Positions 1 through 8,497 of a DNA stretch of 64,000 nucleotides are shown here, piece by piece. Each line of letters opens with the position of its first letter. Position 1 is the stretch's first letter. A model generated the notes under the pieces. The model did no database searches, had not been told where the DNA came from, and saw only the letters and a list, made by a program, of their open reading frames with translations. A program made the position numbers and the translations under genes. The DNA comes from Parvimonas sp035282405. GTDB lineage: Bacteria; Bacillota; Clostridia; Tissierellales; Peptoniphilaceae. The stretch is taken from assembly GCF_035282405.1 (NCBI RefSeq), contig NZ_JAYKBP010000002.1, positions 186,001-250,000 on the forward strand, read 5' to 3'.

Positions 1-32
1 CACTGTTGGCATTGATTTTTGAAAGGAGAAAA

Positions 33-563
33 ATGAAAAAAAATAGGTTTACAACTACACAATTAGCTATTGCAGGTCTTATGATAGCTATAACAGTTAT
101 TTTGTCATATCAAAATATATATTTGTTTCCACCTAGAAGCGGAAGAATTACACTTAGATTTATACCGATGATTTTCTCAGGTATACTATTAGGACCTACG
201 CTTGGAACAATAATTGGTGGTGCTTCTGATCCATTAATTTATTTTATGACTTTGGGTTCTCCGGGAATGTATTTTCCGGGATATATGCTTACAAATATGG
301 TAATAGGATTTTTTCCGGGGCTTATAATCGGAAAAAATATTGAGAAAGAAAGCAAATTTTCTTTAATTTTAAAAGTTGCGCTTATATCTCTTCTTTCTTT
401 TGCTGTTACAATATTTTTAGACAGCTTTTGGCTATCCATTACAAGAGGTAAAGGATTTTGGTACTATGTCGTTTCAAGGACATTGCCAAATTTAATTCAA
501 ATGGGAATTACATTTGTTGCAATTTTAGTTTTAACTACAAGAATAAAAAAAACTTACAGGTAA
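33..563 (+). CDS. folT: Folate-type ECF transporter S component (FolT-like)
   Basis: A 176-residue, very hydrophobic protein with about five to six membrane segments. The Arg-rich stretch after the first helix (PPRSGRITLRFIPM) and the GGASDPL segment near residue 65 are the pattern of substrate-specific S components for folate in energy-coupling-factor transporters, where this protein binds the vitamin and docks on a shared EcfAA'T motor encoded elsewhere. The ATG at 33 is preferred over an upstream TTG at 6 because GAAAGGAG lies just before it. Family level is fairly secure; folate rather than another vitamin is inferred from resemblance. Anything upstream, such as a THF riboswitch, is outside the window. 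Confidence 0.75.
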   Translation: MKKNRFTTTQLAIAGLMIAITVILSYQNIYLFPPRSGRITLRFIPMIFSGILLGPTLGTIIGGASDPLIYFMTLGSPGMYFPGYMLTNMVIGFFPGLIIGKNIEKESKFSLILKVALISLLSFAVTIFLDSFWLSITRGKGFWYYVVSRTLPNLIQMGITFVAILVLTTRIKKTYR

Positions 564-601
564 AAATTTTATAAAGAAAAATCATAAACACGAATTAACA
601 G

Positions 602-628
602 CTGACTGCAATGGTAGTCAGTTTTTTT
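602..628 (+). terminator. Rho-independent terminator after folT
   Basis: An 8-bp stem (602-609 with 614-621, one G-T pair), loop AATG, then seven T. It closes the folate transporter transcript. Confidence 0.8.
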
Positions 629-640
629 ATGAGTAATTAA

Positions 641-970
641 TGTGTCTATAACACATTTTACTTTTGCTAAAGCAAAAGTATGAGATCTCTCCGCTTCGTT
701 TCGCTATGCTCAACTCCGGTCGAGATGACATATTAGGGGCATTACTTTGCTAACTATTTTAACGTGAGTTTTTGTTCGTTATAATTTTTTATAAATCGAA
801 AGCTGTTTTACTATTAACGGTAAGCTATTAAACTAAGTCACTCCCTTATCCGTCATTTCGAGCGTAGCCGAGAAATCTCAACTATTGCTTGTTTATAAGC
901 AATAGTATTTCTGAAAGAAATCCTAAAATATTTTTTATGTATCTTTGATACATTTACTTTTGCTAATGGT
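641..970. repeat. Composite intergenic repeat block, copy A
   Basis: This gap of about 530 bp holds no convincing ORF but several pieces shared with the gaps at 11.95-12.06 kb and 20.25-20.69 kb. They include a 9-bp-stem palindrome built on ACTTTTGCT (660-679), a GAGATCTCTCC ... GAGATGAC block (683-729), a tail starting TTAGGGGC (733-771), and the same GTCATTTCGA block in the opposite orientation (847-880). A further copy of the GATACATTTACTTTTGCT unit lies at 949-966. Looks like a REP/MITE-like dispersed repeat; the family name is unknown to me. Confidence 0.7.
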
Positions 971-1104
971 TTTCACGAGAAAAAATTACATTAATTTGAA
1001 TAATAATAATAATATATTTGATTTGTTATTAAAACTTATTAAAAATACAATGCAAAAAATGTAAAACTTTGTTCTATGTTTGTCAATATATCTATAAAAA
1101 TGTA

Positions 1105-1133
1105 TTGTCTTTAAATATTTTATTTGTTATAAT
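1105..1133 (+). promoter_or_regulatory. Promoter of arcA
   Basis: TTGTCT at 1105-1110 and TATAAT at 1128-1133 with exactly 17 bp between them, 27 bp before the start codon. Confidence 0.75.
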
Positions 1134-1160
1134 ATAGCTAGTAAGTTTAAGGAGGGAGCT

Positions 1161-2372
1161 ATGAAAATTAATGTAAATTCTGAAATTGGAAAATTAAAAT
1201 CAGTTTTACTTCACAGACCTCATAAAGAACTTTTAAACTTGACACCTTATTTACTTGATGAACTTCTTTTTGATGAAATTCCGTTTTTGGATAATGCACA
1301 AAAAGAACATGATATGTTTGCAAACATTTTTAGACAAAATGGATGTGAAGTGTTCTATCTTGAAGATTTGTGTGCTGAAAGTCTTTATGATGACGGTATA
1401 AGAACTGCTTTTATTGAAGAATTCCTTGATAATGCAGATGTGCATGTAGAAAACGAAAAAAGATTATTAAAAGAGTATTTATTTTCTATCAAAGACAACA
1501 AAGAGTTAGTTTTAAAAATGATGGAAGGTGTTAGAAAGAATGAAGTAGATTTAAAAGAACCTTCAACTTTAAGTGAACTTGTTTCAAAGCATGATTTCTT
1601 TATTTCAAAACCACTTCCTAATTTATACTTTACAAGAGATCCTTTTTCATTCATTAAAGACGGTGTAAGTCTTCATACAATGTGGTCAGTTACTAGAAGA
1701 AGAGAAACTCTTTTTGGAAAGTATATATTTGAACATCATAAAGAATTTAAAGGTATTAAAAAATGGTATGATAGAACAGATATTCCTTCTATTGAAGGTG
1801 GAGATATTTTAGTTTTATCCGAAGATGTTGTTGCTATCGGTATTTCTCAACGTTCAACAGCTATAGCAATCGAAACTATTGCAAAAAGACTTCTTGAAGA
1901 TAAAAACGGGGTAAAAACTGTACTTGCTATGGTAATTCCAAACAACAGAGCTTTTATGCATCTTGATACTGTTTTAACTTCAGTTGATAGAGATTTATTC
2001 ACTCTTCATCCTGAAATTGAAAAGACATTAGAAATTTATTCACTAAAACTTGTTGATGGAAAAGTAAAAGTTGAAGCTGAATCAACTGACATTGAAGTTG
2101 TATTGAAAAAATATCTACATGTTGATAAAATCGACTTTATCCGTGAAGGAAAAGGCGGACTTTTAGATACTCATAGAGAACAATGGTCTGACGGATATAA
2201 CACTTTAGCTATCGCACCTAGAGAAGCTATCGTTTATGATAGAAATACTATAACAAATCAATTACTTGAAGAAAAAGGAGTAAAACTTCGTAAGATTGAT
2301 TCAGGTGAATTATCAAGAGGACGTGGGGGCCCAAGATGTATGAGTATGCCTCTATTTAGAGAAAACTTATAA
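1161..2372 (+). CDS. arcA: Arginine deiminase
   Basis: A 403-residue protein, the usual family length. It hydrolyses arginine to citrulline and ammonia, the first step of the cytoplasmic arginine deiminase pathway that yields ATP through carbamoyl phosphate and raises pH. Visible family motifs are FTRDPF near residue 165, EGGD near 215, and the C-terminal GRGGPRCMSMPL, whose Cys393 is the catalytic nucleophile. The start follows a strong AAGGAGGG site and its own promoter. It is monocistronic: a terminator follows, and the arcB, arcC and arcD partners are not adjacent, unlike the usual operon. Function is secure. Confidence 0.97.
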   Translation: MKINVNSEIGKLKSVLLHRPHKELLNLTPYLLDELLFDEIPFLDNAQKEHDMFANIFRQNGCEVFYLEDLCAESLYDDGIRTAFIEEFLDNADVHVENEKRLLKEYLFSIKDNKELVLKMMEGVRKNEVDLKEPSTLSELVSKHDFFISKPLPNLYFTRDPFSFIKDGVSLHTMWSVTRRRETLFGKYIFEHHKEFKGIKKWYDRTDIPSIEGGDILVLSEDVVAIGISQRSTAIAIETIAKRLLEDKNGVKTVLAMVIPNNRAFMHLDTVLTSVDRDLFTLHPEIEKTLEIYSLKLVDGKVKVEAESTDIEVVLKKYLHVDKIDFIREGKGGLLDTHREQWSDGYNTLAIAPREAIVYDRNTITNQLLEEKGVKLRKIDSGELSRGRGGPRCMSMPLFRENL

Positions 2373-2386
2373 TAAAAATTTTGATT

Positions 2387-2414
2387 AAAGCACAGAAATT
2401 CTGTGCTTTTTTTT
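2387..2414 (+). terminator. Terminator of arcA
   Basis: Stem AAAGCACAG/CTGTGCTTT with a short AT loop followed by a T run. Confidence 0.85.
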
Positions 2415-2427
2415 GCCTATTTTAGAC

Positions 2428-2460
2428 AAAAAATCAACGGATAAGTCCGTTGATTTTTTT
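2428..2460. terminator. Bidirectional terminator between arcA and ileS
   Basis: A 14-bp inverted repeat (2428-2441 with 2446-2459) and TAAG loop, with A and T runs on both flanks, so it can stop transcripts arriving from either of the convergent genes. Confidence 0.8.
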
Positions 2461-2472
2461 ACTTTTTATTTA

Positions 2473-5400
2473 TTATACTCTTTCTACAAATAATTTTCCA
2501 ACTTCTCCGTTGAAGTCAACTTCCTCTGTATTCAAATTGTCAACAAAAGTCAATTCAACACCTAAAGTTTCTTTCATTATAAATTCTTTGTAGTTTTCAA
2601 CTGCTTTTTTCAATCTTTCAGAACATGCACATTTTATTCTTATTTCATCAAGAACGTCAAAATCAGCAGATTTTCTCATTTGTTGTATCTTTGAAATTAC
2701 TTCTCTTGCAAAGCCTTCGTCAAGTAATTCGTCAGTTAAAGTCGTATCTAAAATTACAAAAAGATTATTTTCCATAGTAACGTCAAATCCTTCTTTTGCA
2801 CTAACTTTTACATCAACATATTCTTTTAATATTTCAGTATCTTCCCCATTTAAGTTTACAAAAACAGAACCTTTTTCAAGTTTTTCTAAAAATTCTTTTG
2901 GATTTATTTCATTTAAGAATTTTCCAAATTCTTTAATTTTAGCTCCTAAAATTTTTCCACAAACTTTGAAATCCGGTTTTAACATATAGTTCATAAAAGC
3001 TGATAAATCTTTTTCGAATACAACATTTTTAACATTAAGTTCTTCCTTAATCAATTCTTCCAAGTCACCGATTTTTTCTTTTAAAGCAAAATCAACAACT
3101 ATTTCAGAAAGAGGTTGTCTAACTTTAATCTTAACTTTTTCACGACTTGCACGACCGATTGTTACAAGATTTCTAACGATATCCATTTTTTCTTCCAATG
3201 CTTCATCAATTAGACTTTCATCACATTCAGGAATGAAATCTAAATGAACACTCTTCTTGTCAGTTAAATTACGATACATTTCTTCTGCAACAAAAGGCGT
3301 AATAGGTGCAATAATCTTTGAAACTCCAAGTAAAATTTCATAAGTTGTATTGTAAACAGCTTTTTTATCATCATCTACTTCTGTATTCCAAAATCTTCTT
3401 CTATTTCTTCTGATATACCAATTTGATAAATCTTCTATTACAAAATCAGAAATTGCACGAACAACCTTTGTAACTTCAAATTTATCCATATTTTCATTAT
3501 ACATCTTTAAAAGGTTGTTATAACGTGATAATATCCATCTATCTATTTCAGGTCTCTTATTATATTCTACAAAGAACTCTCTTGGATCTATGTCATCAGT
3601 TCCTGAATAAAGTTGGAAGAAATTGTAAGTATTCTTGAAAGATCTGAAGAATTTACTTTCAATTTCTCTAAGTCCTTCAACGTCAAATCTAGTTGGAACC
3701 CAAGGTGGTGAAACATAAAGTGAATAAAATCTCACCGCATCTGCTCCGTATTTGTCAAATAATTCAATCGGATCAATTGTATTCCCACGAGATTTACTCA
3801 TTTTCTTGCCGTCTTTATCCAAAATTAAATCATTTACCAAAACATTTTTATATGGAGATTTTCCAGTTATTAATGTTGAAATTGCAAGTAATGAATAGAA
3901 CCATCCACGAGTTTGGTCAATTCCTTCACTAATGAAATCTGCAGGGAATAATTCCCCAAAATTTTCTTTATTTTCAAAAGGATAATGATGTTGTGCGAAA
4001 GGCATTGCTCCGGAGTCAAACCAAACGTCGATAACGTCTTTTTCTCTCGTCATTGTGCCACCGCATTTTTCACATTTTAAATGAACATTATCTACATATG
4101 GTCTATGCAATTCAATATTTTCGTCAATATCTTCAATACTTCTTTCAGCCAATTCTTTTCTTGAACCTACACTTGTGCAATGACCGCAATCACATTTCCA
4201 AACATTGAAAGGAGTTCCCCAATATCTTGAACGGCTGATTGCCCAGTCATTTAAGTTTTCAAGCCAGTTTGCAAATCTCTTTTCACCAACGAAGTCAGGA
4301 TAGAAATTTACAGCCTTTGCATTTTCAATTAATTTATCTTTATATTTAGTAACTTCAATGTACCAAGATGGTTTTGAATAGTAAATTAAAGGTGTATGAC
4401 ATCTCCAACAATGTGGATAATTATGTTCAACCTTTTGTTTTTTCAATGCCTTATTATTTTCAAAAAGATATGTGATAATATCAGCGTCACATTCCATAAC
4501 TGGTCTACCTTCATATCTTGTAGTGCTGAATTTTCCTTCTTCATTAACAGGATTAATCAAAGGAAGATTGTATCTTCTTCCTGTTTGATAGTCATCTTCT
4601 CCAAAGGCTGGAGCAGTATGAACAATACCAGTACCGTCTTCTACTGTTACATAATCAGCAAGAGTTACAAAAAAGGCTTTTTGTTTTGTTTCAATTTCAG
4701 GAATAAGTTGTTCATATTCCCAATATTCCATATCTTTTCCTAAGAATTTTTCAACAACTTCATAATCTTCACCTAAAACTTTAGTGGCTAGATTTTCAGC
4801 TAAATAGAAAACTTCATCTTTATATTTTACCTTTACATAAGTTACATTAGGATTAACAGTCAAGGCAACATTTGAAGGAAGAGTCCAAGGTGTTGTTGTC
4901 CATGCGATAAAATAAGCATCTTCATCTTTCTTCTTAAATTTTGCATAAACTGTTGTAGTCTTAATCATTTCATAACCTTGAGCCACTTCGTGAGATGCAA
5001 GCCCTGTTCCACAACGTGGACAATATGGTAAAATTTTTGCTCCTTCATACATTAAACCTTTTTTGAAAATCTCATCCAAAAGATTCCAAACAGATTCAAT
5101 ATAATTGTTGTCAAGAGTGATATAAGGATTGTTCATATCTGCCAAGAAAGCCATTCTTTCAGACATTTCTCTCCATTTACTTTCATAAACAAAAACTGAT
5201 TCTCTACATTCCTTACAGAATTTTTCTACTCCATAATTTTCAATATCTTTTTTACTTGTAAGTCCTAATTTCTTTTCAACTTCAATTTCAACAGGTAGTC
5301 CATGAGTATCCCAACCTGCTTTTCTCTTTACTTTAAAACCTTTCATAGTTTTATATCTACAAGTCATATCCTTTAAAGTACGACTTATAACATGGTGAAT

Positions 5401-5568
5401 ACCGGGTTTACCATTTGCTGTTGGAGGACCATCAAAAAATATATAATTTTTTTGTCCCTCTCTTGCATTTACAGATTCATGCAACAAATCTATCTCATTC
5501 CAATATTCAGATATTTTCATTTCTCTATCCTTAACGGATTCTTTTGAAAGTTCTCTAAACTTTGCCAT
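2473..5568 (-). CDS. ileS: Isoleucine--tRNA ligase, long (IleRS2-like) form
   Basis: A 1031-residue class I synthetase that charges tRNA-Ile. The HIGH-type motif is seen as PGIHH near residue 60, the KMSKS loop as KKMSKSRGN near 590, with the editing insertion between them and the anticodon-binding domain after. Length, PGIHH signature and the extended C-terminal part resemble the eukaryote-like IleRS2 class rather than the standard bacterial one. IleRS2 enzymes are commonly mupirocin-insensitive; that is family knowledge, not shown here. The ATG at 5568 is chosen over 5580 because GGAGG lies between them. Expression is controlled by the T-box leader just upstream. Monocistronic. Confidence 0.96.
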   Translation of the reverse strand: MAKFRELSKESVKDREMKISEYWNEIDLLHESVNAREGQKNYIFFDGPPTANGKPGIHHVISRTLKDMTCRYKTMKGFKVKRKAGWDTHGLPVEIEVEKKLGLTSKKDIENYGVEKFCKECRESVFVYESKWREMSERMAFLADMNNPYITLDNNYIESVWNLLDEIFKKGLMYEGAKILPYCPRCGTGLASHEVAQGYEMIKTTTVYAKFKKKDEDAYFIAWTTTPWTLPSNVALTVNPNVTYVKVKYKDEVFYLAENLATKVLGEDYEVVEKFLGKDMEYWEYEQLIPEIETKQKAFFVTLADYVTVEDGTGIVHTAPAFGEDDYQTGRRYNLPLINPVNEEGKFSTTRYEGRPVMECDADIITYLFENNKALKKQKVEHNYPHCWRCHTPLIYYSKPSWYIEVTKYKDKLIENAKAVNFYPDFVGEKRFANWLENLNDWAISRSRYWGTPFNVWKCDCGHCTSVGSRKELAERSIEDIDENIELHRPYVDNVHLKCEKCGGTMTREKDVIDVWFDSGAMPFAQHHYPFENKENFGELFPADFISEGIDQTRGWFYSLLAISTLITGKSPYKNVLVNDLILDKDGKKMSKSRGNTIDPIELFDKYGADAVRFYSLYVSPPWVPTRFDVEGLREIESKFFRSFKNTYNFFQLYSGTDDIDPREFFVEYNKRPEIDRWILSRYNNLLKMYNENMDKFEVTKVVRAISDFVIEDLSNWYIRRNRRRFWNTEVDDDKKAVYNTTYEILLGVSKIIAPITPFVAEEMYRNLTDKKSVHLDFIPECDESLIDEALEEKMDIVRNLVTIGRASREKVKIKVRQPLSEIVVDFALKEKIGDLEELIKEELNVKNVVFEKDLSAFMNYMLKPDFKVCGKILGAKIKEFGKFLNEINPKEFLEKLEKGSVFVNLNGEDTEILKEYVDVKVSAKEGFDVTMENNLFVILDTTLTDELLDEGFAREVISKIQQMRKSADFDVLDEIRIKCACSERLKKAVENYKEFIMKETLGVELTFVDNLNTEEVDFNGEVGKLFVERV

Positions 5569-5589
5569 ATATACCTCCATTTTTTCTAT

Positions 5590-5812
5590 AAAAAAAGCCC
5601 TAAGATAAAATCTTAGGGACGAAATTTTTCCGTGTTACCACCCAAATTATTTAAGATAAAAAATCTTAAATCACTCAATATCTTTAACGAGATTAACCAA
5701 AAAACTCCAAGTTGATACGAGTTTGCTTCATAAAATAGTTTGCACCAGACACTATCTCTCTGATTTAATTCACAAGCTCCGTCCTCTTCATCGTTTACTA
5801 TAAAATACGAGT
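5590..5812 (-). promoter_or_regulatory. T-box leader of ileS (isoleucine-responsive)
   Basis: Between promoter and gene, the minus strand carries the T-box core GGGTGGTAACACGGAA (5628-5643), which pairs with the uncharged tRNA acceptor end, then a terminator (stem 5598-5606 with 5610-5618, followed by a T run). Upstream lies a stem I region with AGATAGTG and GGTGCAAAC elements. An ATC triplet (Ile) in the context CGTATCAAC near 5725 is the likely specifier codon. Uncharged tRNA-Ile should favour the antiterminator and allow ileS transcription. The exact 5' end is inferred from the promoter. Confidence 0.93.
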
Positions 5813-5815
5813 ATT

Positions 5816-5844
5816 ATTGTACTATAAAAGCATAAAAAAGTCAA
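5816..5844 (-). promoter_or_regulatory. Promoter of the ileS T-box transcript
   Basis: On the minus strand TTGACT (5839-5844) and TACAAT (5816-5821) are separated by 17 bp, directly before the T-box leader. Confidence 0.8.
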
Positions 5845-6093
5845 ATATTTTATTCAATTTATATACTAAAAAATCAAAATAAATTTCTATGTCATTTAAT
5901 TTTAAACATTTCATAAAAGCAGATTATTTTTCGATATTTTTAAACTTAAAATCATAAAATTATTAATATGATTAATAATAAATTACTAAATAAAATGTAT
6001 CCTTTAAAATTTAGACTGTTAAATGTTTGTTATTATTATTATTTTAAGGGTATTAAAATAAATATATCTTATACAAAATTTCGGAGGTAGAAA

Positions 6094-6570
6094 ATGAATA
6101 TTTATGATTTTAAAGTAAATGACATTGATGGAAATGAAGTTTCCATGCAACAATTTAAAAACAAAGTTTTACTTATAGTAAATACAGCCAGTAGTTGTGG
6201 TTTCACTCCACAATTTGAAGGGTTACAAAAGTTGTATGATGACTATAAAAATAAAGATTTTGTAGTTTTGGGATTTCCTTGTAATCAATTTAAAAATCAA
6301 GATTCTGGAACTAATGAAGAAATAAAAACTTTTTGTAGTTTAAACTACGGTGTAACTTTTCCTATGTTTGAGAAAATAGAAGTAAATGGGCAAAATACTC
6401 ATCCATTATATAAGTTTTTAAAGGCAAAAAAATCCGGTCTCTTGGGAAATAAAATAAAATGGAATTTTACAAAATTTCTTGTAGATAAAAATGGAAATGT
6501 CGTTTCAAGATTTGCTCCAACAACAGAGCCTAAAGATATTGAAAAACATATATCAGAACTTTTAAAATAA
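6094..6570 (+). CDS. Glutathione peroxidase family protein (Cys type)
   Basis: A 158-residue thioredoxin-fold peroxidase that reduces hydroperoxides, in Cys forms usually with thioredoxin as donor. The catalytic residues are readable: Cys35 in ASSCGFTPQ, Gln65 in FPCNQF, Trp123 and Asn124 in WNF. Cys63 in FPCNQF is a likely resolving cysteine. The catalytic codon is TGT, so it is not a selenoprotein although the organism uses Sec elsewhere in this window. A GGAGG site precedes the start and a terminator follows, so it is a single-gene unit. An oxidative-stress role in an anaerobe is inferred from the family. Confidence 0.93.
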   Translation: MNIYDFKVNDIDGNEVSMQQFKNKVLLIVNTASSCGFTPQFEGLQKLYDDYKNKDFVVLGFPCNQFKNQDSGTNEEIKTFCSLNYGVTFPMFEKIEVNGQNTHPLYKFLKAKKSGLLGNKIKWNFTKFLVDKNGNVVSRFAPTTEPKDIEKHISELLK

Positions 6571-6582
6571 TTTAAAGAAAGC

Positions 6583-6614
6583 AAAAATGCATTGTCGAAT
6601 GACAATGCATTTTT
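6583..6614. terminator. Bidirectional terminator after the peroxidase gene
   Basis: Perfect 14-bp inverted repeat (6583-6596 with 6601-6614), loop GAAT, A-rich and T-rich flanks. It serves the peroxidase and the convergent ABC operon, whose last gene ends inside it at 6613. Confidence 0.85.
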
Positions 6615-7380
6615 AAATTTCTTTTCTATTTAGTACAAATATTGATGTAAAAATCATCAAAATTGTAAGTAATATTGTAGTTAAAATCGAATATCTATAA
6701 TCCGCAAATGACAGAATTTCTTTAATGACATTAATATTGTCTGATAATAGAAACATTGGCAAAAACTTAGCTATTTTATCATACATTCCAATTAAAAATT
6801 GTAAAGCAATAGTTATAACTAAAGTTGATAAAGCACCTATAGTATTTCTAAACACAAAACCTGCAAAACATTCTAATGTTAGTAAAAATATTCCAAATAT
6901 CAAAATTGGAATTGATGCTTTTATTGCAAGTAATATCTCAACATTTTCTTTAAATATATAATTTGTATATAAATTAAAGATTAAACAGTAAATAATGAAA
7001 GAGACTGTCCAAAGTATCGATGCAAAAAATATTTTAGAAATTACAATTTGAAATCTAGGTAATCCCTTTGCAACTAAATTTACTAATGTTTTTTTAGAAA
7101 ACTCATTTACTATATAGTTACTGAAAATTATAGCTATAAATATAAAACCCAATTGAGTTACATTTTTAAAAAACTGTGCCCATGAATCTATAAAAGTAGG
7201 CTCTTGAAGTCCTTTAGCTAGTTCTTCTCCCAAAAATGATTTTAAAATTTCAGGAGAAATTTTCGCTGTAACAGGACCTAGAATTCCAAGAAATAGAAAT
7301 ATAAAAAACATTATAAATAATTTTTTATTCCTAATACTTTCAAGATATTCTTTCTTTAACAATGCTATAAATACTTTCAT
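6613..7380 (-). CDS. ABC-2 type transporter permease
   Basis: A 255-residue membrane protein with about six hydrophobic helices (residues 21-40, 75-95, 110-135, 150-170, 175-195, 230-250) in the ABC-2 permease arrangement, with a long extracytoplasmic loop after helix 1. It overlaps the upstream ATPase gene by 4 bp (ATGA type), showing translational coupling and a shared exporter. It is the last gene of the GntR-controlled operon. The substrate cannot be read from sequence; by analogy to YtrA-type operons a role in envelope stress or antimicrobial response is plausible. Confidence 0.85.
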   Translation of the reverse strand: MKVFIALLKKEYLESIRNKKLFIMFFIFLFLGILGPVTAKISPEILKSFLGEELAKGLQEPTFIDSWAQFFKNVTQLGFIFIAIIFSNYIVNEFSKKTLVNLVAKGLPRFQIVISKIFFASILWTVSFIIYCLIFNLYTNYIFKENVEILLAIKASIPILIFGIFLLTLECFAGFVFRNTIGALSTLVITIALQFLIGMYDKIAKFLPMFLLSDNINVIKEILSFADYRYSILTTILLTILMIFTSIFVLNRKEI

Positions 7381-8291
7381 TTTATCACCTCTATAAATAA
7401 ATCTTCTAATGAAGGCTTAATTATATTATAGCTACCAATAAGCAAATCATTATCCAAAACAGTTTTAAATATTCTATTCTCGATATATTTCAAATTTTCA
7501 AAAGAAGAAAATATTGCAGAGCAATCATTTAATTCAACTTTAATATTATTAGTTTCAAATTTATTTAAAAATAAATCCCTATCTTCAATATTAAAAAATT
7601 CTACTGAAATTCTATCTTTTAATCCCATATTTTTGATGTCGGATATATTTCCATTTAAACAATTAACCCCATCATTCAATATCAAAAACTCATCACAAAC
7701 TCTTTCAACATCTTGTAGGATATGAGTTGAGAATAAGACTGTTGTATGCTCCTTAATCTTTAATAGTATATCCAAAATTTCTTTTCTACCGATTGGATCT
7801 AAAGCTGAAGTCGGCTCATCGCAGATTAGTAATTTAGGTCTATTAAACAAAGCCTGAGCAATTCCAAGACGTTGTTTCATTCCTCTAGAAAATTTTCCTA
7901 TTCTCTTATTTTCATCTTTGAGTCCGACTAAATGTAACATTTCTTCTGTTCTTTCTTTAATTTCTGATTTTGATAATCCCGTAATTTCTCCACATAAATT
8001 AAGGTATTCTTTTGAAGTCATATAATCATAGAATTCCGGAACATCAGGCAAATATCCAATAAATCTATTTGTTTTCGTATTTCCAAAATGAACTTTTTCA
8101 TCAAAAACTAAAATTTCTCCACAATCAGCCTTTAAAAAGCCTAAAATGATTTTCATAGTGGTTGTTTTTCCAGCACCATTTTTCCCTAGAAATCCAAAAA
8201 TCTGTTTTTCTTTGATACTAAAAGTCAAATCTTTGATAACATCATTTCCATTAAAAGTTTTTCTTAAACTATTTACAGTTAAAATATTCAT
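7377..8291 (-). CDS. ABC transporter ATP-binding protein
   Basis: A 304-residue cytoplasmic ATPase. Walker A GKNGAGKTTT near residue 37, signature FSRGMKQR near 130, Walker B LLICDEPTSALDP near 150 and the switch His in STHILQDVE are intact, so it should hydrolyse ATP. The roughly 80-residue C-terminal extension is typical of ATPases that work with ABC-2 permeases. It overlaps both neighbours: it starts on the last base of the small upstream gene and its end overlaps the permease. It powers the exporter encoded by the next gene. Confidence 0.93.
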   Translation of the reverse strand: MNILTVNSLRKTFNGNDVIKDLTFSIKEKQIFGFLGKNGAGKTTTMKIILGFLKADCGEILVFDEKVHFGNTKTNRFIGYLPDVPEFYDYMTSKEYLNLCGEITGLSKSEIKERTEEMLHLVGLKDENKRIGKFSRGMKQRLGIAQALFNRPKLLICDEPTSALDPIGRKEILDILLKIKEHTTVLFSTHILQDVERVCDEFLILNDGVNCLNGNISDIKNMGLKDRISVEFFNIEDRDLFLNKFETNNIKVELNDCSAIFSSFENLKYIENRIFKTVLDNDLLIGSYNIIKPSLEDLFIEVIK

Positions 8292-8488
8292 TATTCTTCA
8301 CTTCCAAATACAAAATATGAAATAGGTCCAATAGTTTGAATAAGAATTATCACACAAATCCATATCAATCTATTTCCACATCTATAATTTTGATGTTTTA
8401 AACAATGTCTTAGTGCAACTACTAATAATGTTATATTTATAATAATAATTGGCAATAAAATTAAAAAATGTTCTCTTAAAAAGTCCAT
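8291..8488 (-). CDS. Small membrane protein with PLD-nuclease N-terminal-like domain
   Basis: A 65-residue protein with two hydrophobic helices (about 8-28 and 41-60) separated by a short basic loop, ending in GPISYFVFG. The pattern W(I/V)x(V/I)...GPISYFxFG is that of the PLDc_N domain found as a stand-alone two-helix protein in many Gram-positive ABC operons. A GGAGG site lies at proper distance, and its last base is the first of the ATPase gene. It probably accompanies the exporter as a small accessory membrane subunit; a biochemical role is not known to me. Confidence 0.75.
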   Translation of the reverse strand: MDFLREHFLILLPIIIINITLLVVALRHCLKHQNYRCGNRLIWICVIILIQTIGPISYFVFGSEE

Positions 8489-8497
8489 AATTTCCTC

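Noticed and set aside
660..679. ACTTTTGCT palindrome as a terminator
   Set aside because: No T run follows it, and the same string recurs as part of a longer dispersed repeat.
1251..1654. Two ORFs on the minus strand inside arcA
   Set aside because: Shadows of the arcA coding strand without ribosome sites.
4396..4743. A 115-residue ORF on the plus strand inside ileS
   Set aside because: It is antisense to the well-supported ileS gene; Cys/Phe/Ser-rich composition and no ribosome site mark it as a shadow frame.
5845..6093. Search for an RNA gene or riboswitch ahead of the peroxidase gene
   Set aside because: The stretch is simple AT-rich sequence without recognisable conserved elements or stable stems.
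6094..6570. Possible selenoprotein form of glutathione peroxidase
   Set aside because: The catalytic codon is TGT (Cys35), and there is no in-frame TGA.
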